Assembly (NCBI GenBank): GCA_947174235.1
Contig: CAMWID010000013.1
Location: 1 to 52,422 of the forward strand
Reading direction: 5' to 3'
Length of the DNA stretch: 52,422 nt
Source of the DNA: an uncultured Porphyromonadaceae bacterium
GTDB taxonomy: Bacteria; Bacteroidota; Bacteroidia; Bacteroidales; Muribaculaceae
Each line of letters opens with the position of its first letter. Positions within the stretch are counted from its first letter, which is position 1. Shown piece by piece: positions 33,693 through 43,263 of the stretch. The notes beneath the pieces were generated by a model. It saw only the letters and a program-made list of their open reading frames with translations, did no database searches and was not told where the DNA came from. Position numbers and translations under genes: made by a program.

Positions 33693-35045
33693 ATGAATAA
33701 GATGACTTTGACAAGAAAGCCGTATGTGTCGGCTCTTGTCTTTATGTTTGCGATTCTTGCGGGTATGCTTGGATCCTGTCAGAAAGAGACTGCCGATACC
33801 GGCGATCTTCTTGCCACCGTGCCCTCGTCATCAGGTTTTGTGGCGGGAATCAATCTGAAGTCGGTTCTTGAAAAATCGGGATGCAAGGTCGATGGATCTG
33901 AGATAAAGGCGGGAGATGCGGTCACAGCCTGGATCGACAGCAAGAAGGACGCAATGGATTCAAAACGTAATGCCCTGAAACTTTTCCTTGACGGGGAAAG
34001 CGGCGTGGATCCTTCGGTGGCAATATTCTTTACCGACGCTTACAATAATTATCTCACCGCGTCGCTTGCGGACACGGAGAAATTTGAGAATTTTGTCGCG
34101 ACGCAAAGCGGAGAACAGTTTGAGGATGCCGGCAACGGAGTGCGCACATGCGGCAATGTGGCTGTGAAAGGGGCGCAGGCATGGATCTGTGTGTCGTCTA
34201 ACAATACTATCGACAGCAAGGCTGTGGCGAATTACGCCACTCTTGGCGACAGCCAGAGTTTTCTGAAAAACGGGATCTCTTCAGATATCGCAAAAATGAC
34301 ATCCGACATTGTAGGCTGGGGAGATATAAAATCGTTCTCAAAGGCGGGATTGCCTGTCGGTCAACTTTCATCAGCCTATATGCTTCTCAATGCGGCGTTT
34401 GACGGGGCATCCTCGGTGTCGTTTAATGTGGATTTCCGTAAAGGGGAAGCGGCGGCTTCTCTGAAAGTGCTCAACAGCAAAGGGGAAAATGCCAAATGTC
34501 TTCTTCCGCTGGCTAAGCTTGACGTGCCTACTGTAAAAAGCATAGGAGAGAGCGCACAGCTACTTGTGGCGGTATCAATTACGAGTGATTTCGTTAAAAA
34601 ACTCGATAAGATAGGAGGGAGCATGCTCGGACAGATCACGGAGATGCTTAAGCCGGTAGACGGCACAGTTGCTGTGGCTCTCGGCAATCTGAATGATCCG
34701 GAGTCTTCATTGGAAGGGGTAGTGACCACAGACGGCGATCCTACACGCGACTTTATGTCGATGCTTTCACAATTCGGCAACACCAAAAAAGACGGTAAGC
34801 TTGTCAGATTTTCGAAAGGCTCAGTATCAGGCGGTGTTGATGTGTCGAAAGCGTCGGATGATATGAAAGGGGCTTTTGCCGGAGTTGCCGCTGATCTCGG
34901 GGGACTTGAGGAGAATCCTATGTTCAAAATATTGTCCGTCATGATGGTCCCGGATGGGGGAGGAGTAAGGTGCGACATAACACTGGAGAGCGGCGATGCG
35001 TCAAAAAACATCCTGCTTTCCATGATAGAGGCAGATGCTGAATAG
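33693..35045 (+). CDS. DUF4836 family lipoprotein
   Basis: This 450-residue protein has a lipoprotein signal (hydrophobic 13-27, then LGSCQK with Cys about residue 29), so it is lipid-anchored in the envelope. The mature part matches the DUF4836 layout: repeated strands beginning with VPSSSGFVAGINLKSVLEKSG and a second half containing AVALGNLNDPESSLEGVVTT and MVPDGGGVRCDITLES. The family is found widely in Bacteroidales with no known function. It opens an operon of three: it is followed 34 bases later by an ABC ATPase and then a permease, which suggests that it is the envelope partner of that transporter-like pair. Confidence 0.82.
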   Translation: MNKMTLTRKPYVSALVFMFAILAGMLGSCQKETADTGDLLATVPSSSGFVAGINLKSVLEKSGCKVDGSEIKAGDAVTAWIDSKKDAMDSKRNALKLFLDGESGVDPSVAIFFTDAYNNYLTASLADTEKFENFVATQSGEQFEDAGNGVRTCGNVAVKGAQAWICVSSNNTIDSKAVANYATLGDSQSFLKNGISSDIAKMTSDIVGWGDIKSFSKAGLPVGQLSSAYMLLNAAFDGASSVSFNVDFRKGEAAASLKVLNSKGENAKCLLPLAKLDVPTVKSIGESAQLLVAVSITSDFVKKLDKIGGSMLGQITEMLKPVDGTVAVALGNLNDPESSLEGVVTTDGDPTRDFMSMLSQFGNTKKDGKLVRFSKGSVSGGVDVSKASDDMKGAFAGVAADLGGLEENPMFKILSVMMVPDGGGVRCDITLESGDASKNILLSMIEADAE

Positions 35046-35079
35046 TATATTGTCGCGAAGAAAGACTCAATGAGACAGT

Positions 35080-35736
35080 ATGATAGACAAGATTGAACGG
35101 ATATGCCTTGAAGGGATGTTGCCCAGGGTGTTCGTGTCTGAGGAGATTCCCCCGTCAGATGTGTGGAAGGTGTCGCTGACATTCCGGCGCGGTATGCGCT
35201 ATCTTGTGGAGGCGGCGAGCGGCGGAGGCAAGTCGTCGATGTGCTCATATATCTACGGATCCCGTAATGATTATGAAGGACGCCTGATGTTTGACGCCAC
35301 TGACGTCTCGGAACTCGGTATCGGGGAATGGCAGAACCTTCGCCGCATGAATCTCGCATATCTTCCTCAGGAACTGTCTTTGTTTCCGGAACTCACGGCG
35401 ATGCAGAACATAGAGTTGAAGAATGGTCTTACCGGTCATGTGGAAAAAGGGAGGATCGAGGAATGGCTACATGTATTGGGGATTGACTCCAGAAGAGATT
35501 ATCCTGTAGGACGTATGTCGATCGGACAGCAGCAGCGTGTCGGAATAATAAGATCGTTGTGCCAGCCTTTTGATTTCATACTTCTTGACGAGCCGGTGAG
35601 TCATCTTGACGAGGAAAACAACCGCAAGGCTTCCGAAATTATCTGCGGGGAGGCAGACCGTCAGGGCGCTGGAGTGATCTCCACATCCGTGGGCAATCCT
35701 CTTGTTATGGAAAATCCAGTGGTATTACGACTTTGA
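35080..35736 (+). CDS. ABC ATPase with non-standard motifs (LolD/MacB-like)
   Basis: This 218-residue protein resembles the ATPase of LolCDE/MacB-type systems by size and by its Q-loop (YLPQELSLFPELTAMQN). Several motifs deviate. The P-loop reads A-A-S-G-G-G-K-S at 45-52, with Ala in place of the first Gly. The signature reads MSIGQ (146-150) instead of LSGGQ. The Walker B Asp170-Glu171 is kept, but the switch His is replaced: VISTSVG at 199-205 where VxxTHD would be expected, giving Ser203. It could therefore hydrolyse ATP slowly or act mainly as a switch. It sits between a DUF4836 lipoprotein gene and a permease gene that overlaps or closely follows it. Confidence 0.85.
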   Translation: MIDKIERICLEGMLPRVFVSEEIPPSDVWKVSLTFRRGMRYLVEAASGGGKSSMCSYIYGSRNDYEGRLMFDATDVSELGIGEWQNLRRMNLAYLPQELSLFPELTAMQNIELKNGLTGHVEKGRIEEWLHVLGIDSRRDYPVGRMSIGQQQRVGIIRSLCQPFDFILLDEPVSHLDEENNRKASEIICGEADRQGAGVISTSVGNPLVMENPVVLRL

Positions 35737-35744
35737 AATTCACT

Positions 35745-36932
35745 ATGAGCTTGATTTCAAAATTATTGCGAAAGAATACGTCGTTGGCGCGTATCGCCGG
35801 GTTCGTTCTGTCAAATTTTATAGGACTGGCGATCATTTCCGGAGGTGTGCAGTTTTATGAAGACGCACGCTCTCTGTGGACATCAGACGACAGTTTTGTC
35901 AAGTCGGATTTCCTTGTGATAAATAAAAAAGTGACCGCCTCCAATCTATGGGGAGATTCCGGCACAGGATTCACGGATTCCGAGATAGCCGACATCCGCA
36001 GACAGCCATGGGTAAGGAAGGTCGGCGGATTCACCTCCACGGACTATAGCGTCAAGGCTTCGGTAGATCAGGGAGGGAGAGGATTGTCGACCATGTTGTT
36101 TTTCGAGTCTGTCCCAGATGATTTTGTAGATGCCGGGAAAGATGAATGGAATTTCCGGGAAGGGGATGCGGTTGTCCCTGTGGTGATTTCTAAAGACTAT
36201 CTCGCGCTCTATAATTTTGGATTCGCGTCATCTGCGGGTTTGCCCCAGATTTCGGAGAATATCATGTCGTCAGTTCCGCTCACCCTTGTGCTTACATCCG
36301 AAGACGGAAGCCGCACACGGCGCATGCAGGGGCGGATAGTGGGATATTCGAGCCGGTTGAACACCATCCTCGTACCGGAAAGTTTCATGCGATGGAGCAA
36401 TTCCGTTCTCGGCAGAGGAAATGGCGACAGTTCTCCCTCAAGATTGATCATTGATGTCAGCAGTCCCGGGGATGTGGCGATAAAGGAATATCTGGAAAGC
36501 CATGACCTTGAGACTGCGGGCGACAAGAGCGGTTCCTCGGCGTCGTTTCTGCTGAAAATAGTGACCGGGATCGTGTTGGGTGTGGGTGGCGTCATAACAT
36601 TGTTGTCGTTCTTCATTCTTTTGCTTTCGATGTCCTTGCTGATGGAAAAGAACCGCGACAAGCTTCATTCGCTGCTTATGCTCGGATTCACGTTGAGTTC
36701 TGTAGCGTCTCCATATGTCAGGATCGTTGTGACGGCATCTCTTTTTGCCGGAGTTCTTGCCGCCGGCGGAGTCTGCCTCCTGAGGTCGGCATATATCGGA
36801 GATCTTACAGGTCTTGGAGCCGGATCGGGAAATGTTTTGCCCGGGGTAGTTACAGCGATGGCTCTTACTGCGGTCATCATCATATTCAACGTTTTTGCAG
36901 TAAAAAGAAAAGTGAAGGACTCATGGCGCTGA
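35745..36932 (+). CDS. MacB/FtsX-like ABC permease
   Basis: This 395-residue protein has one N-terminal membrane helix (about 17-38), a large extracytoplasmic domain (about 40-265) and three C-terminal helices (about 275-300, 320-345, 362-388), the layout of type VII ABC permeases, which move periplasmic partners mechanically rather than transporting through the membrane. The extracytoplasmic domain has no recognisable subdomain. The frame can start at TTG 35733, overlapping the ATPase stop (TTGA), but ATG at 35745 gives a more natural N-terminus (MSLISKLLRKN). A terminator follows at 36957. Confidence 0.82.
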   Translation: MSLISKLLRKNTSLARIAGFVLSNFIGLAIISGGVQFYEDARSLWTSDDSFVKSDFLVINKKVTASNLWGDSGTGFTDSEIADIRRQPWVRKVGGFTSTDYSVKASVDQGGRGLSTMLFFESVPDDFVDAGKDEWNFREGDAVVPVVISKDYLALYNFGFASSAGLPQISENIMSSVPLTLVLTSEDGSRTRRMQGRIVGYSSRLNTILVPESFMRWSNSVLGRGNGDSSPSRLIIDVSSPGDVAIKEYLESHDLETAGDKSGSSASFLLKIVTGIVLGVGGVITLLSFFILLLSMSLLMEKNRDKLHSLLMLGFTLSSVASPYVRIVVTASLFAGVLAAGGVCLLRSAYIGDLTGLGAGSGNVLPGVVTAMALTAVIIIFNVFAVKRKVKDSWR

Positions 36933-36956
36933 GCGCCTTGACAACATTGTGGAAAA

Positions 36957-36989
36957 GGAGATTTCCGAATTTGGGGAATCTCTTTTTTT
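36957..36989 (+). terminator. terminator of the DUF4836-ABC operon
   Basis: GGAGATTTCC (36957-36966) pairs with GGGGAATCTC (about 36973-36982), allowing one G-U, followed by seven T. It separates the operon from the first Sus operon. Confidence 0.75.
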
Positions 36990-37249
36990 GTAATTTCTTG
37001 TGAGAATATGCCGCTTTATTGCTTGTCAGAAGGTTATAAAAATCTCAATAATATAAGGGGTGATATAAAGTATAAAATATGTAAAATGGCGAACTAAAGG
37101 TAAATGATGGTGGTTGGAATATGACAATGGGAAAGAAAAATTAACAGTTAACAATGTTAATTAAGATTCTTGACCGGAGTGGTATTCTTATTGATCAATT
37201 CAATTTCTGAAAAGAGAAAATTTATCATAATCACTTAATTTTATCTTGC
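36990..37249 (+). promoter_or_regulatory. leader and regulatory region of Sus operon 1
   Basis: This AT-rich gap holds a cluster of TTAACA/TGTTAA half-sites at 37141-37166, including the perfect palindrome TTAACA-A-TGTTAA (37148-37160). A weak -7 element TCAATTTC (37200-37207) begins 40 bases after that palindrome. No gene is seen. Confidence 0.5.
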
Positions 37250-40200
37250 ATGAAGAACATCTGTTTTCATTTGCATGGGAAGCTTGCGACAGTAATGGCG
37301 TTGCTGCTTTGCTTCGCGTTTCCCGGGTTCGCGCAGAAGATCACAGTCCACGGAATAGTGGATGACGAGACCGGCGAGCCTCTCATCGGCGCCACCGTGA
37401 TGGAAAAGGGCACCACCAACGGCACGGCGACTGATATTGACGGCAAGTTCACGCTGAATGTCAATCCCGACGCCACGCTGGTCATCAGTTACGTCGGGTA
37501 TGATCCGCTGGACGTGCCGGTCAACGGACAGACCGAAATCAACGTTACCATGAAAGAAAACGCCACCATGCTCCAGGAGACTGTGGTGATCGGCTATGGC
37601 ACAGTAAAGAAATCCGATGCCACGGGATCAGTGTCGGTGGTAAAACCCAGTGAGATAGAGGCGGGTCTCGCCACCTCGGCACAGGATCTTCTTGTGGGTG
37701 CTTCTCCGGGCGTGGTTGTCACCACCAATGGAGGCAGTCCTCAGGGAGACGCCTCCATATTGATCCGGGGCGGCGCCTCTCTCGCCGCGTCCAACGAGCC
37801 CCTTATCGTGATAGACGGCGTGCCAATGGAGCGGGGAAGTGTCAAGGGTTCGTCCAACCCTTTGAGCCTTGTCTCTCCGGAAAACGTGGAATCAATGACC
37901 ATACTGAAAAGCGCGTCAGCCACCGCTATTTACGGTAGCCGGGCGTCAAACGGAGTCATAATCATCACGACAAAGAAAGGTAAAAGCGGACGGCCGCAGG
38001 TGAACTTCGCTGCCAACATGTATGTCAACACTCCTCGCAATTACATGGACATGATGTCAGGCTCCCGTTTCGCGGATTTCATCGTCAACCGCTACGGAGC
38101 CGATTCTCCACAGGCGGCAGCCCTTGGTGTGGATGGCACTATATATAATACGGACTGGCAGAAAGAGGTGCTCCGCACGTCTGTGTCAAGCGATTATAAT
38201 TTAAGTATAGGTGGCACCGCCGGATGGCTTCCATATCGTGTGGCGGTGGGATACACCAACAACAACGGTGTGATACGTACCTCCAAGATGGACCGTGTGA
38301 CGGCAGGCATAAACCTGAATCCTTCATTTTTCGACAATTCGCTCAAGATCAACGCCAACGTTAAGGGCGCATATATAGCAAACCGATACAACGGCGACGG
38401 TCTGGGAGGAGCTGTCAGCTTCAACCCCACATTGCCGGTATATATGCCCGGCGGCAACCATTTCAACAATTACCTCACATACATGGAAAACGGCACCCTC
38501 GCCGACATGGATACTCCGGAAGGGCGTCCCAACACTCTGATGGCTCTCAACCCGGTTTCCCTGATCAGGGATTATTCTTCCACATCGAAAGTCTACCAGT
38601 CTGTGGGCAATATCCAGTTTGACTATGCTTTCCCGTTCCTTCCTGAACTCAAGGCAAACCTCAATCTCGGATATGAATATAATCACGGGGAATGCTGGAA
38701 CTACAACTTCCCATTCTCTCCCGCCGCTTGGAAAGACGGACATTATGTAGAGGGGAGCGACAGCCCGGTATATGACGGCTATACCTCGAAGGGTAAGGAG
38801 ATTCAGGAGCGTTACAACCTTCTCCTTGATTTCTTCCTGAATTACAACAAGGAATTTGAATCCATAAGTTCTTCGCTTGACGTTACGGCAGGTTATTCGT
38901 GGCAGAAATTCCGCGACAAACAGAGGAATTATTCCAAAGTCAACGCACCGGGAGAGCCTTTTGACGGCTATATGCGCAGTCCGGTATGGTACGGAAGCAC
39001 ACCTTATCAGCTCGTGTCGTTCTTCGGCAGGGTCAACTACGGTTACAAAGACCGTTATCTGGTGACAGTGACTCTGCGTGGCGACGCAACCTCAAGATTC
39101 TCAAAAGAGCACAGATGGGGAGTCTTCCCGGCGGTAGCCCTCGCGTGGCGCGCCATAGACGAATCTTTTATGGATAATGTTCGCAATGTCTTCAGCGATC
39201 TTAAGCTCAGACTCGATTACGGACAGACCGGACAGCAGGATCTCGGTGTATATTTCCCTTATATCCCCGCTTACAACGTTTCGACAGATCTTAATTCCCG
39301 TTACCCGATAGGAGGAGAGGATCAGTTTCTTGTAACCCCGGGATGGTATAATTCAGATCTGAAGTGGGAAACCACCACCACCTACAACATAGGTCTTGAT
39401 TTCGGATTCCTCAACAACCGCATATCCGGCAGCATCGACTGGTATCTTCGAAAGACCAAGGATCTTCTCACCTATGCCAACTTCCCGGCGGGATCCAACC
39501 TCTCGAACATGGGCAACCTCAATCTCGGAGACCTTGAGAACTATGGAATCGAATTCAATCTGGTGACCCGTCCTGTGGTGACGCAGGATTTCCAGTGGAC
39601 GAGCAGCCTGAATGTGGCATGGAACCGCAACAAAGTGACCAGACTGGCAGACGGCGCCGACACTTCTACAGGCGGTATCGGCAACGGTATCAACGTCATG
39701 AAGCATCAGGAAGGTTTCCCCGCCTACAGCTTCTGGGTTTATGAACAGGTCTATAATCCCGACGGCACCCCCGTGGAAGGTACCTATGTGGACCGCAACG
39801 GCGACGGAGAGATCACAGATGCCGACAAGTATCTCTATCACAGCAAAGACCCGGCGGTGACAATCAACTGGCAGAACACCTTCAACTACAAGAACTGGGA
39901 TTTCGGTATCGTCCTGCGCTCGAGTATAGGGAACTGGCTCTATAACGCCAACGAGATGAACAACGCGTTTATCTCTTCCACCTCCGCCGCACCACTGAGC
40001 AACCTTCTTGACAATGTCTATCTCTGGAACATGACCAGAGACACCGCAGTGCGGTCAAGCGACTATTTCGTGCGCAATGCCAGCTTCCTGCGGTGCGATA
40101 ATATCTCCGTGGGGTATACCTGGCCCGGACTGTTCAACGACCTTATGCGTCTCCGTATCTACGGCGCGGTACAGAATCCGTTTGTCATTACAAAATACAA

Positions 40201-40291
40201 GGGTCTTGACCCTGAGGTGGGTAGCGGTATCGACAGCAACGTCTATCCCCGTCCAGTCACATTCACATTGGGCATAGTCGCACAATTTTGA
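37250..40291 (+). CDS. SusC-family TonB-dependent outer-membrane transporter (operon 1)
   Basis: This 1013-residue protein has a signal peptide (ending GFAQ, about residue 29), a carboxypeptidase-regulatory-like domain (about 30-110: GIVDDETGEPLIGATVMEKG), a plug domain (about 115-245: ETVVIGYGTVKKSDATGS, then IRGGAS) and a 22-strand barrel. SusC proteins import oligosaccharides with a SusD lid. It begins with the same residues as the second SusC of the window. The final strands end in LGIVAQF, with C-terminal Phe. Substrate cannot be inferred because no glycoside hydrolase is adjacent in view. It is followed by SusD, SusE and SusF-type genes. Confidence 0.95.
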   Translation: MKNICFHLHGKLATVMALLLCFAFPGFAQKITVHGIVDDETGEPLIGATVMEKGTTNGTATDIDGKFTLNVNPDATLVISYVGYDPLDVPVNGQTEINVTMKENATMLQETVVIGYGTVKKSDATGSVSVVKPSEIEAGLATSAQDLLVGASPGVVVTTNGGSPQGDASILIRGGASLAASNEPLIVIDGVPMERGSVKGSSNPLSLVSPENVESMTILKSASATAIYGSRASNGVIIITTKKGKSGRPQVNFAANMYVNTPRNYMDMMSGSRFADFIVNRYGADSPQAAALGVDGTIYNTDWQKEVLRTSVSSDYNLSIGGTAGWLPYRVAVGYTNNNGVIRTSKMDRVTAGINLNPSFFDNSLKINANVKGAYIANRYNGDGLGGAVSFNPTLPVYMPGGNHFNNYLTYMENGTLADMDTPEGRPNTLMALNPVSLIRDYSSTSKVYQSVGNIQFDYAFPFLPELKANLNLGYEYNHGECWNYNFPFSPAAWKDGHYVEGSDSPVYDGYTSKGKEIQERYNLLLDFFLNYNKEFESISSSLDVTAGYSWQKFRDKQRNYSKVNAPGEPFDGYMRSPVWYGSTPYQLVSFFGRVNYGYKDRYLVTVTLRGDATSRFSKEHRWGVFPAVALAWRAIDESFMDNVRNVFSDLKLRLDYGQTGQQDLGVYFPYIPAYNVSTDLNSRYPIGGEDQFLVTPGWYNSDLKWETTTTYNIGLDFGFLNNRISGSIDWYLRKTKDLLTYANFPAGSNLSNMGNLNLGDLENYGIEFNLVTRPVVTQDFQWTSSLNVAWNRNKVTRLADGADTSTGGIGNGINVMKHQEGFPAYSFWVYEQVYNPDGTPVEGTYVDRNGDGEITDADKYLYHSKDPAVTINWQNTFNYKNWDFGIVLRSSIGNWLYNANEMNNAFISSTSAAPLSNLLDNVYLWNMTRDTAVRSSDYFVRNASFLRCDNISVGYTWPGLFNDLMRLRIYGAVQNPFVITKYKGLDPEVGSGIDSNVYPRPVTFTLGIVAQF

Positions 40292-40323
40292 GACATCAAC
40301 GTCACTTATTAAATCGAAAAAAT

Positions 40324-41865
40324 ATGAAATTATATAAATATCTGACTTCAGGCGCGGTCGCGGTGGCGATGACATGTCTTTCTTCATGCGTTGGAGACCT
40401 TGACCTCACCCCGACCGATCCCAACACAAAGATCACGCTCAACAGCGCGGCGGAATGGAACGGGTATTTCGGAAGCCTTTACGGCTCGCTGCTATATGTA
40501 GGCAACCTCAGCACGTCAGACGGAGGAGCCGGCACATTCACCCGCTGCCATTGGAATCTTCAGGAGATTACCGCCGACGAGGCTATAATCTCAAACAAAT
40601 GGAACGATCCCGGCTATCATTCCCTCAACTTCAACACGTGGCTCACAGACAACGAATGGGTCTATGCGGCATTCTCACGGGAGTTCTATACCGCCCGCCA
40701 ATGCACGGAGTTCCTCTCCAAGGCGGATGGCGCCAAGGAATTTCTCGGAGATGAGGAGGTGGAGAGCATGAAGGCGGAAGCCAAGGTGCTGCGTTGTCTC
40801 GCATATTACTATATGACAGATCTTTTCGGTAAGGGTCCATTTGTCAACGATTCCCCTACAGGCGCTATCCCTCCCACCTATGACCGCAAACAACTCTTTG
40901 ACGCCGCCGTTGGGGAGCTTGTATCCACCATCGGAGAAGGTCATCTCAAGCCGGCGGCACGTCAGGAATATGGCAGGCTGTCGCTTGAGGCGGCGAGGAT
41001 GCTGCTTGCCAAATTCTATCTGAACGCGGAAGTATATACCGGAACCCCGATGTGGGACAAATGCGCCGAACAATGTCTGGAGATAGTCAAGACTGTAAAT
41101 ACGCTTGCCCCGGTCTACAAATACCTGTTCTGCGCGTCAAACGACAGATATGTGGGTAACGGGGAGATACTGTGGGCGGTGCCGCAGCAAGTGGGAGTGA
41201 TGGAGACTTACGGAGGTACCACTTACATGACGGCAGGAGCATATGTGGAGTCCGCACCCGCCGAACTTCTGAAAAAACTCGGTTGTGTCGCCACCCCCTG
41301 GAGCGGTGTCAGGATGCGCCCCGAACTTTCCACCGCTTTCGAACCCGGTGACAAAAGGGCTCTCTATTACGCCGGCAATTACAAAGTGGGAGTGGAAGAC
41401 CTTGACAATTACGATGAAAATTCCGACGGATATATGTGTATAAAATATACGTATACGACCGAGGATGACTATGAGAATACCGCGGGGGTTGAAAATTCCA
41501 ACCAGATGTGTGATGCCGATTATCCGTTGTTCCGTCTTGCCGACACCTACCTGATGCTTGCCGAGTGCCAGCTCAACGGAGTGGAATGCAACGGCAAGAA
41601 ATACTTCGATGAGGTGAGATCGCGTGCCGGTCTTCCGGCTACCGGACTGACTCGGGAGAACCTCCTTCATGAGCGTCAGTGCGAGCTTTATTGGGAAGGA
41701 TGGCGCCGGAGCGACCTTATCCGTTTCGGCAAATATACCGGTTCCGCCTACAACTGGTCATGGAAGGGCGGGGTATATGAAGGAGTCTCGATACCTGAGA
41801 CGCGCGCCGTGTTCGCGATACCTTATCAATACGTCTCGACCGTAGGTCAGAATCCCGGATATTAA
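40324..41865 (+). CDS. SusD/RagB-family surface glycan-binding lipoprotein (operon 1)
   Basis: This 513-residue lipoprotein has a signal with the Cys of the sequence LSSCVGDLDLTP as lipid attachment site. It shows the SusD TPR fold: EAKVLRCLAYYYMTDLFG near residues 145-162, a C-terminal RLADTYLMLAECQ helix and the characteristic ERQCELYWEGWRRSDLIRFG motif near residue 455. It closes the SusC pore and captures the glycan. The frame extends upstream to 40288 but the ATG at 40324 starts the signal peptide. It follows SusC by 32 bases. Confidence 0.95.
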   Translation: MKLYKYLTSGAVAVAMTCLSSCVGDLDLTPTDPNTKITLNSAAEWNGYFGSLYGSLLYVGNLSTSDGGAGTFTRCHWNLQEITADEAIISNKWNDPGYHSLNFNTWLTDNEWVYAAFSREFYTARQCTEFLSKADGAKEFLGDEEVESMKAEAKVLRCLAYYYMTDLFGKGPFVNDSPTGAIPPTYDRKQLFDAAVGELVSTIGEGHLKPAARQEYGRLSLEAARMLLAKFYLNAEVYTGTPMWDKCAEQCLEIVKTVNTLAPVYKYLFCASNDRYVGNGEILWAVPQQVGVMETYGGTTYMTAGAYVESAPAELLKKLGCVATPWSGVRMRPELSTAFEPGDKRALYYAGNYKVGVEDLDNYDENSDGYMCIKYTYTTEDDYENTAGVENSNQMCDADYPLFRLADTYLMLAECQLNGVECNGKKYFDEVRSRAGLPATGLTRENLLHERQCELYWEGWRRSDLIRFGKYTGSAYNWSWKGGVYEGVSIPETRAVFAIPYQYVSTVGQNPGY

Positions 41866-41878
41866 TACTTATAAAAAT

Positions 41879-43153
41879 ATGAATATGAAGATTACCAAGA
41901 TATTACCGTATATCGCGGCTGCGGTTATATTAGCCGCTTTTTCCGGGTGCCGCGACGACAACTCCCCGACTTACCGCGTGCCGACGGAACCTCTTGAACT
42001 AAACACTCCGCCGTTTGCCTCGCAGCTCTATATCCTGAATCCGGATGGAATGATGGATTTTTCGGTGGCGAAACAACCGGATTACGGATTCGTAGCCTCT
42101 GTTAACTACGGGCTGGAGGTTTCTCTTGACAAGGAAAAGATCCGCGAGATCGTACCTGAGAAGCTCACGTCAAGCAATATAGAAGTCAAGGAGTCGGAAT
42201 TTGCCACGGCGATGTGCGTGCTCAACGGGATAGAGTCGTCAGACGACTGGGATGCAGATCCCGCCGCCCGCGCACCCCAGACTGTCTATGTCAGGGCGAC
42301 GGCTGAGCTGCCGGGCGTGGACGGCAGTCTCGTGACAAGCGAATGGGTGACACTTGACAAGGTGCAGCCGTACTTCGCAGTCCCCGAACCGGGATTCATC
42401 TATCTTGTAGGTACCCCGGAAGGGTGGGTCGGTCCGCTCCCTGAAAACGCCGCCCATTATGCAGACTGGCGACTGTTTGAAAGCAAGACAGCGATAGGCT
42501 CCAAGGTATATTCCGGAGTTTTCGACATGCCGGCGGCTCCTGTTTTCCGATTCTATACGGCACTCGGGAGCTGGGATGAAAACTCACTCGGTTCGCAGGT
42601 AGAAGACAACCCTGTGGAATATACATTGACCGACGGACAATGGCAGGGCAAGCTTGTGGCAGGAAAAGGGTCGTTGAGTTTCCCGGATTTCCCCGGGGGA
42701 GACATGACCATAGTGGTGGATCTCAACGACAATTCCATCCAGATAATGGCAGGCGCGCAGGCTGTGGTTGATCCTAAATATATCTATCTGGTAGGTCAGC
42801 CGGTTGGATGGGAAGCTCCGTGTGAGGCGAACAAAGACAAACTGTTGGCACTTGTCGACAAGACAGACAGTGGGATCTACACGGCGGAATATACACTCGA
42901 CGCGTCCATCGACTGGTTTAATTTCAGATTCACGAAGACTCTCGCCCCCGAAGAAGAGGGGGCATGGGACGCGGTGGAATGGATAGGATGTCCCGACGGT
43001 GACAACTACGAGGTGGATATGCCGTTCAGCGGTTCAGCCGATTCGAGTCAGAATACGTGGAGAATCATGAATGCCGTTGCCGGACAGACCATAAAGTTCA
43101 CTGTCAATACCTCCACAGAGCCTGCCACTGTGTCGTTCGAACAGGCAAATTGA
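41879..43153 (+). CDS. SusE/SusF-type outer-membrane lipoprotein (operon 1, third gene)
   Basis: This 424-residue lipoprotein has a signal ending in FSGC (Cys about 24). An N-terminal Ig-like SusE domain (about 35-140) is followed by two repeats beginning FIYLVGTPEGW and YIYLVGQPVGW (about 175 and 302), which resemble the carbohydrate-binding repeats of SusE/SusF proteins. These have exposed Trp in the glycan-contact position. It binds glycan on the surface. It starts 13 bases after the SusD stop. The first part is less conserved, as usual for such proteins. Confidence 0.82.
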   Translation: MNMKITKILPYIAAAVILAAFSGCRDDNSPTYRVPTEPLELNTPPFASQLYILNPDGMMDFSVAKQPDYGFVASVNYGLEVSLDKEKIREIVPEKLTSSNIEVKESEFATAMCVLNGIESSDDWDADPAARAPQTVYVRATAELPGVDGSLVTSEWVTLDKVQPYFAVPEPGFIYLVGTPEGWVGPLPENAAHYADWRLFESKTAIGSKVYSGVFDMPAAPVFRFYTALGSWDENSLGSQVEDNPVEYTLTDGQWQGKLVAGKGSLSFPDFPGGDMTIVVDLNDNSIQIMAGAQAVVDPKYIYLVGQPVGWEAPCEANKDKLLALVDKTDSGIYTAEYTLDASIDWFNFRFTKTLAPEEEGAWDAVEWIGCPDGDNYEVDMPFSGSADSSQNTWRIMNAVAGQTIKFTVNTSTEPATVSFEQAN

Positions 43154-43263
43154 GTAAGTGGGAAGTATGAGTGAAGAGTTATGAAGTTGAATGATTGACG
43201 TGATACAGGCATGTGTGTTAGCATATGCATAGGGAAATCACCACTATAATTTTATAGAAGCTT

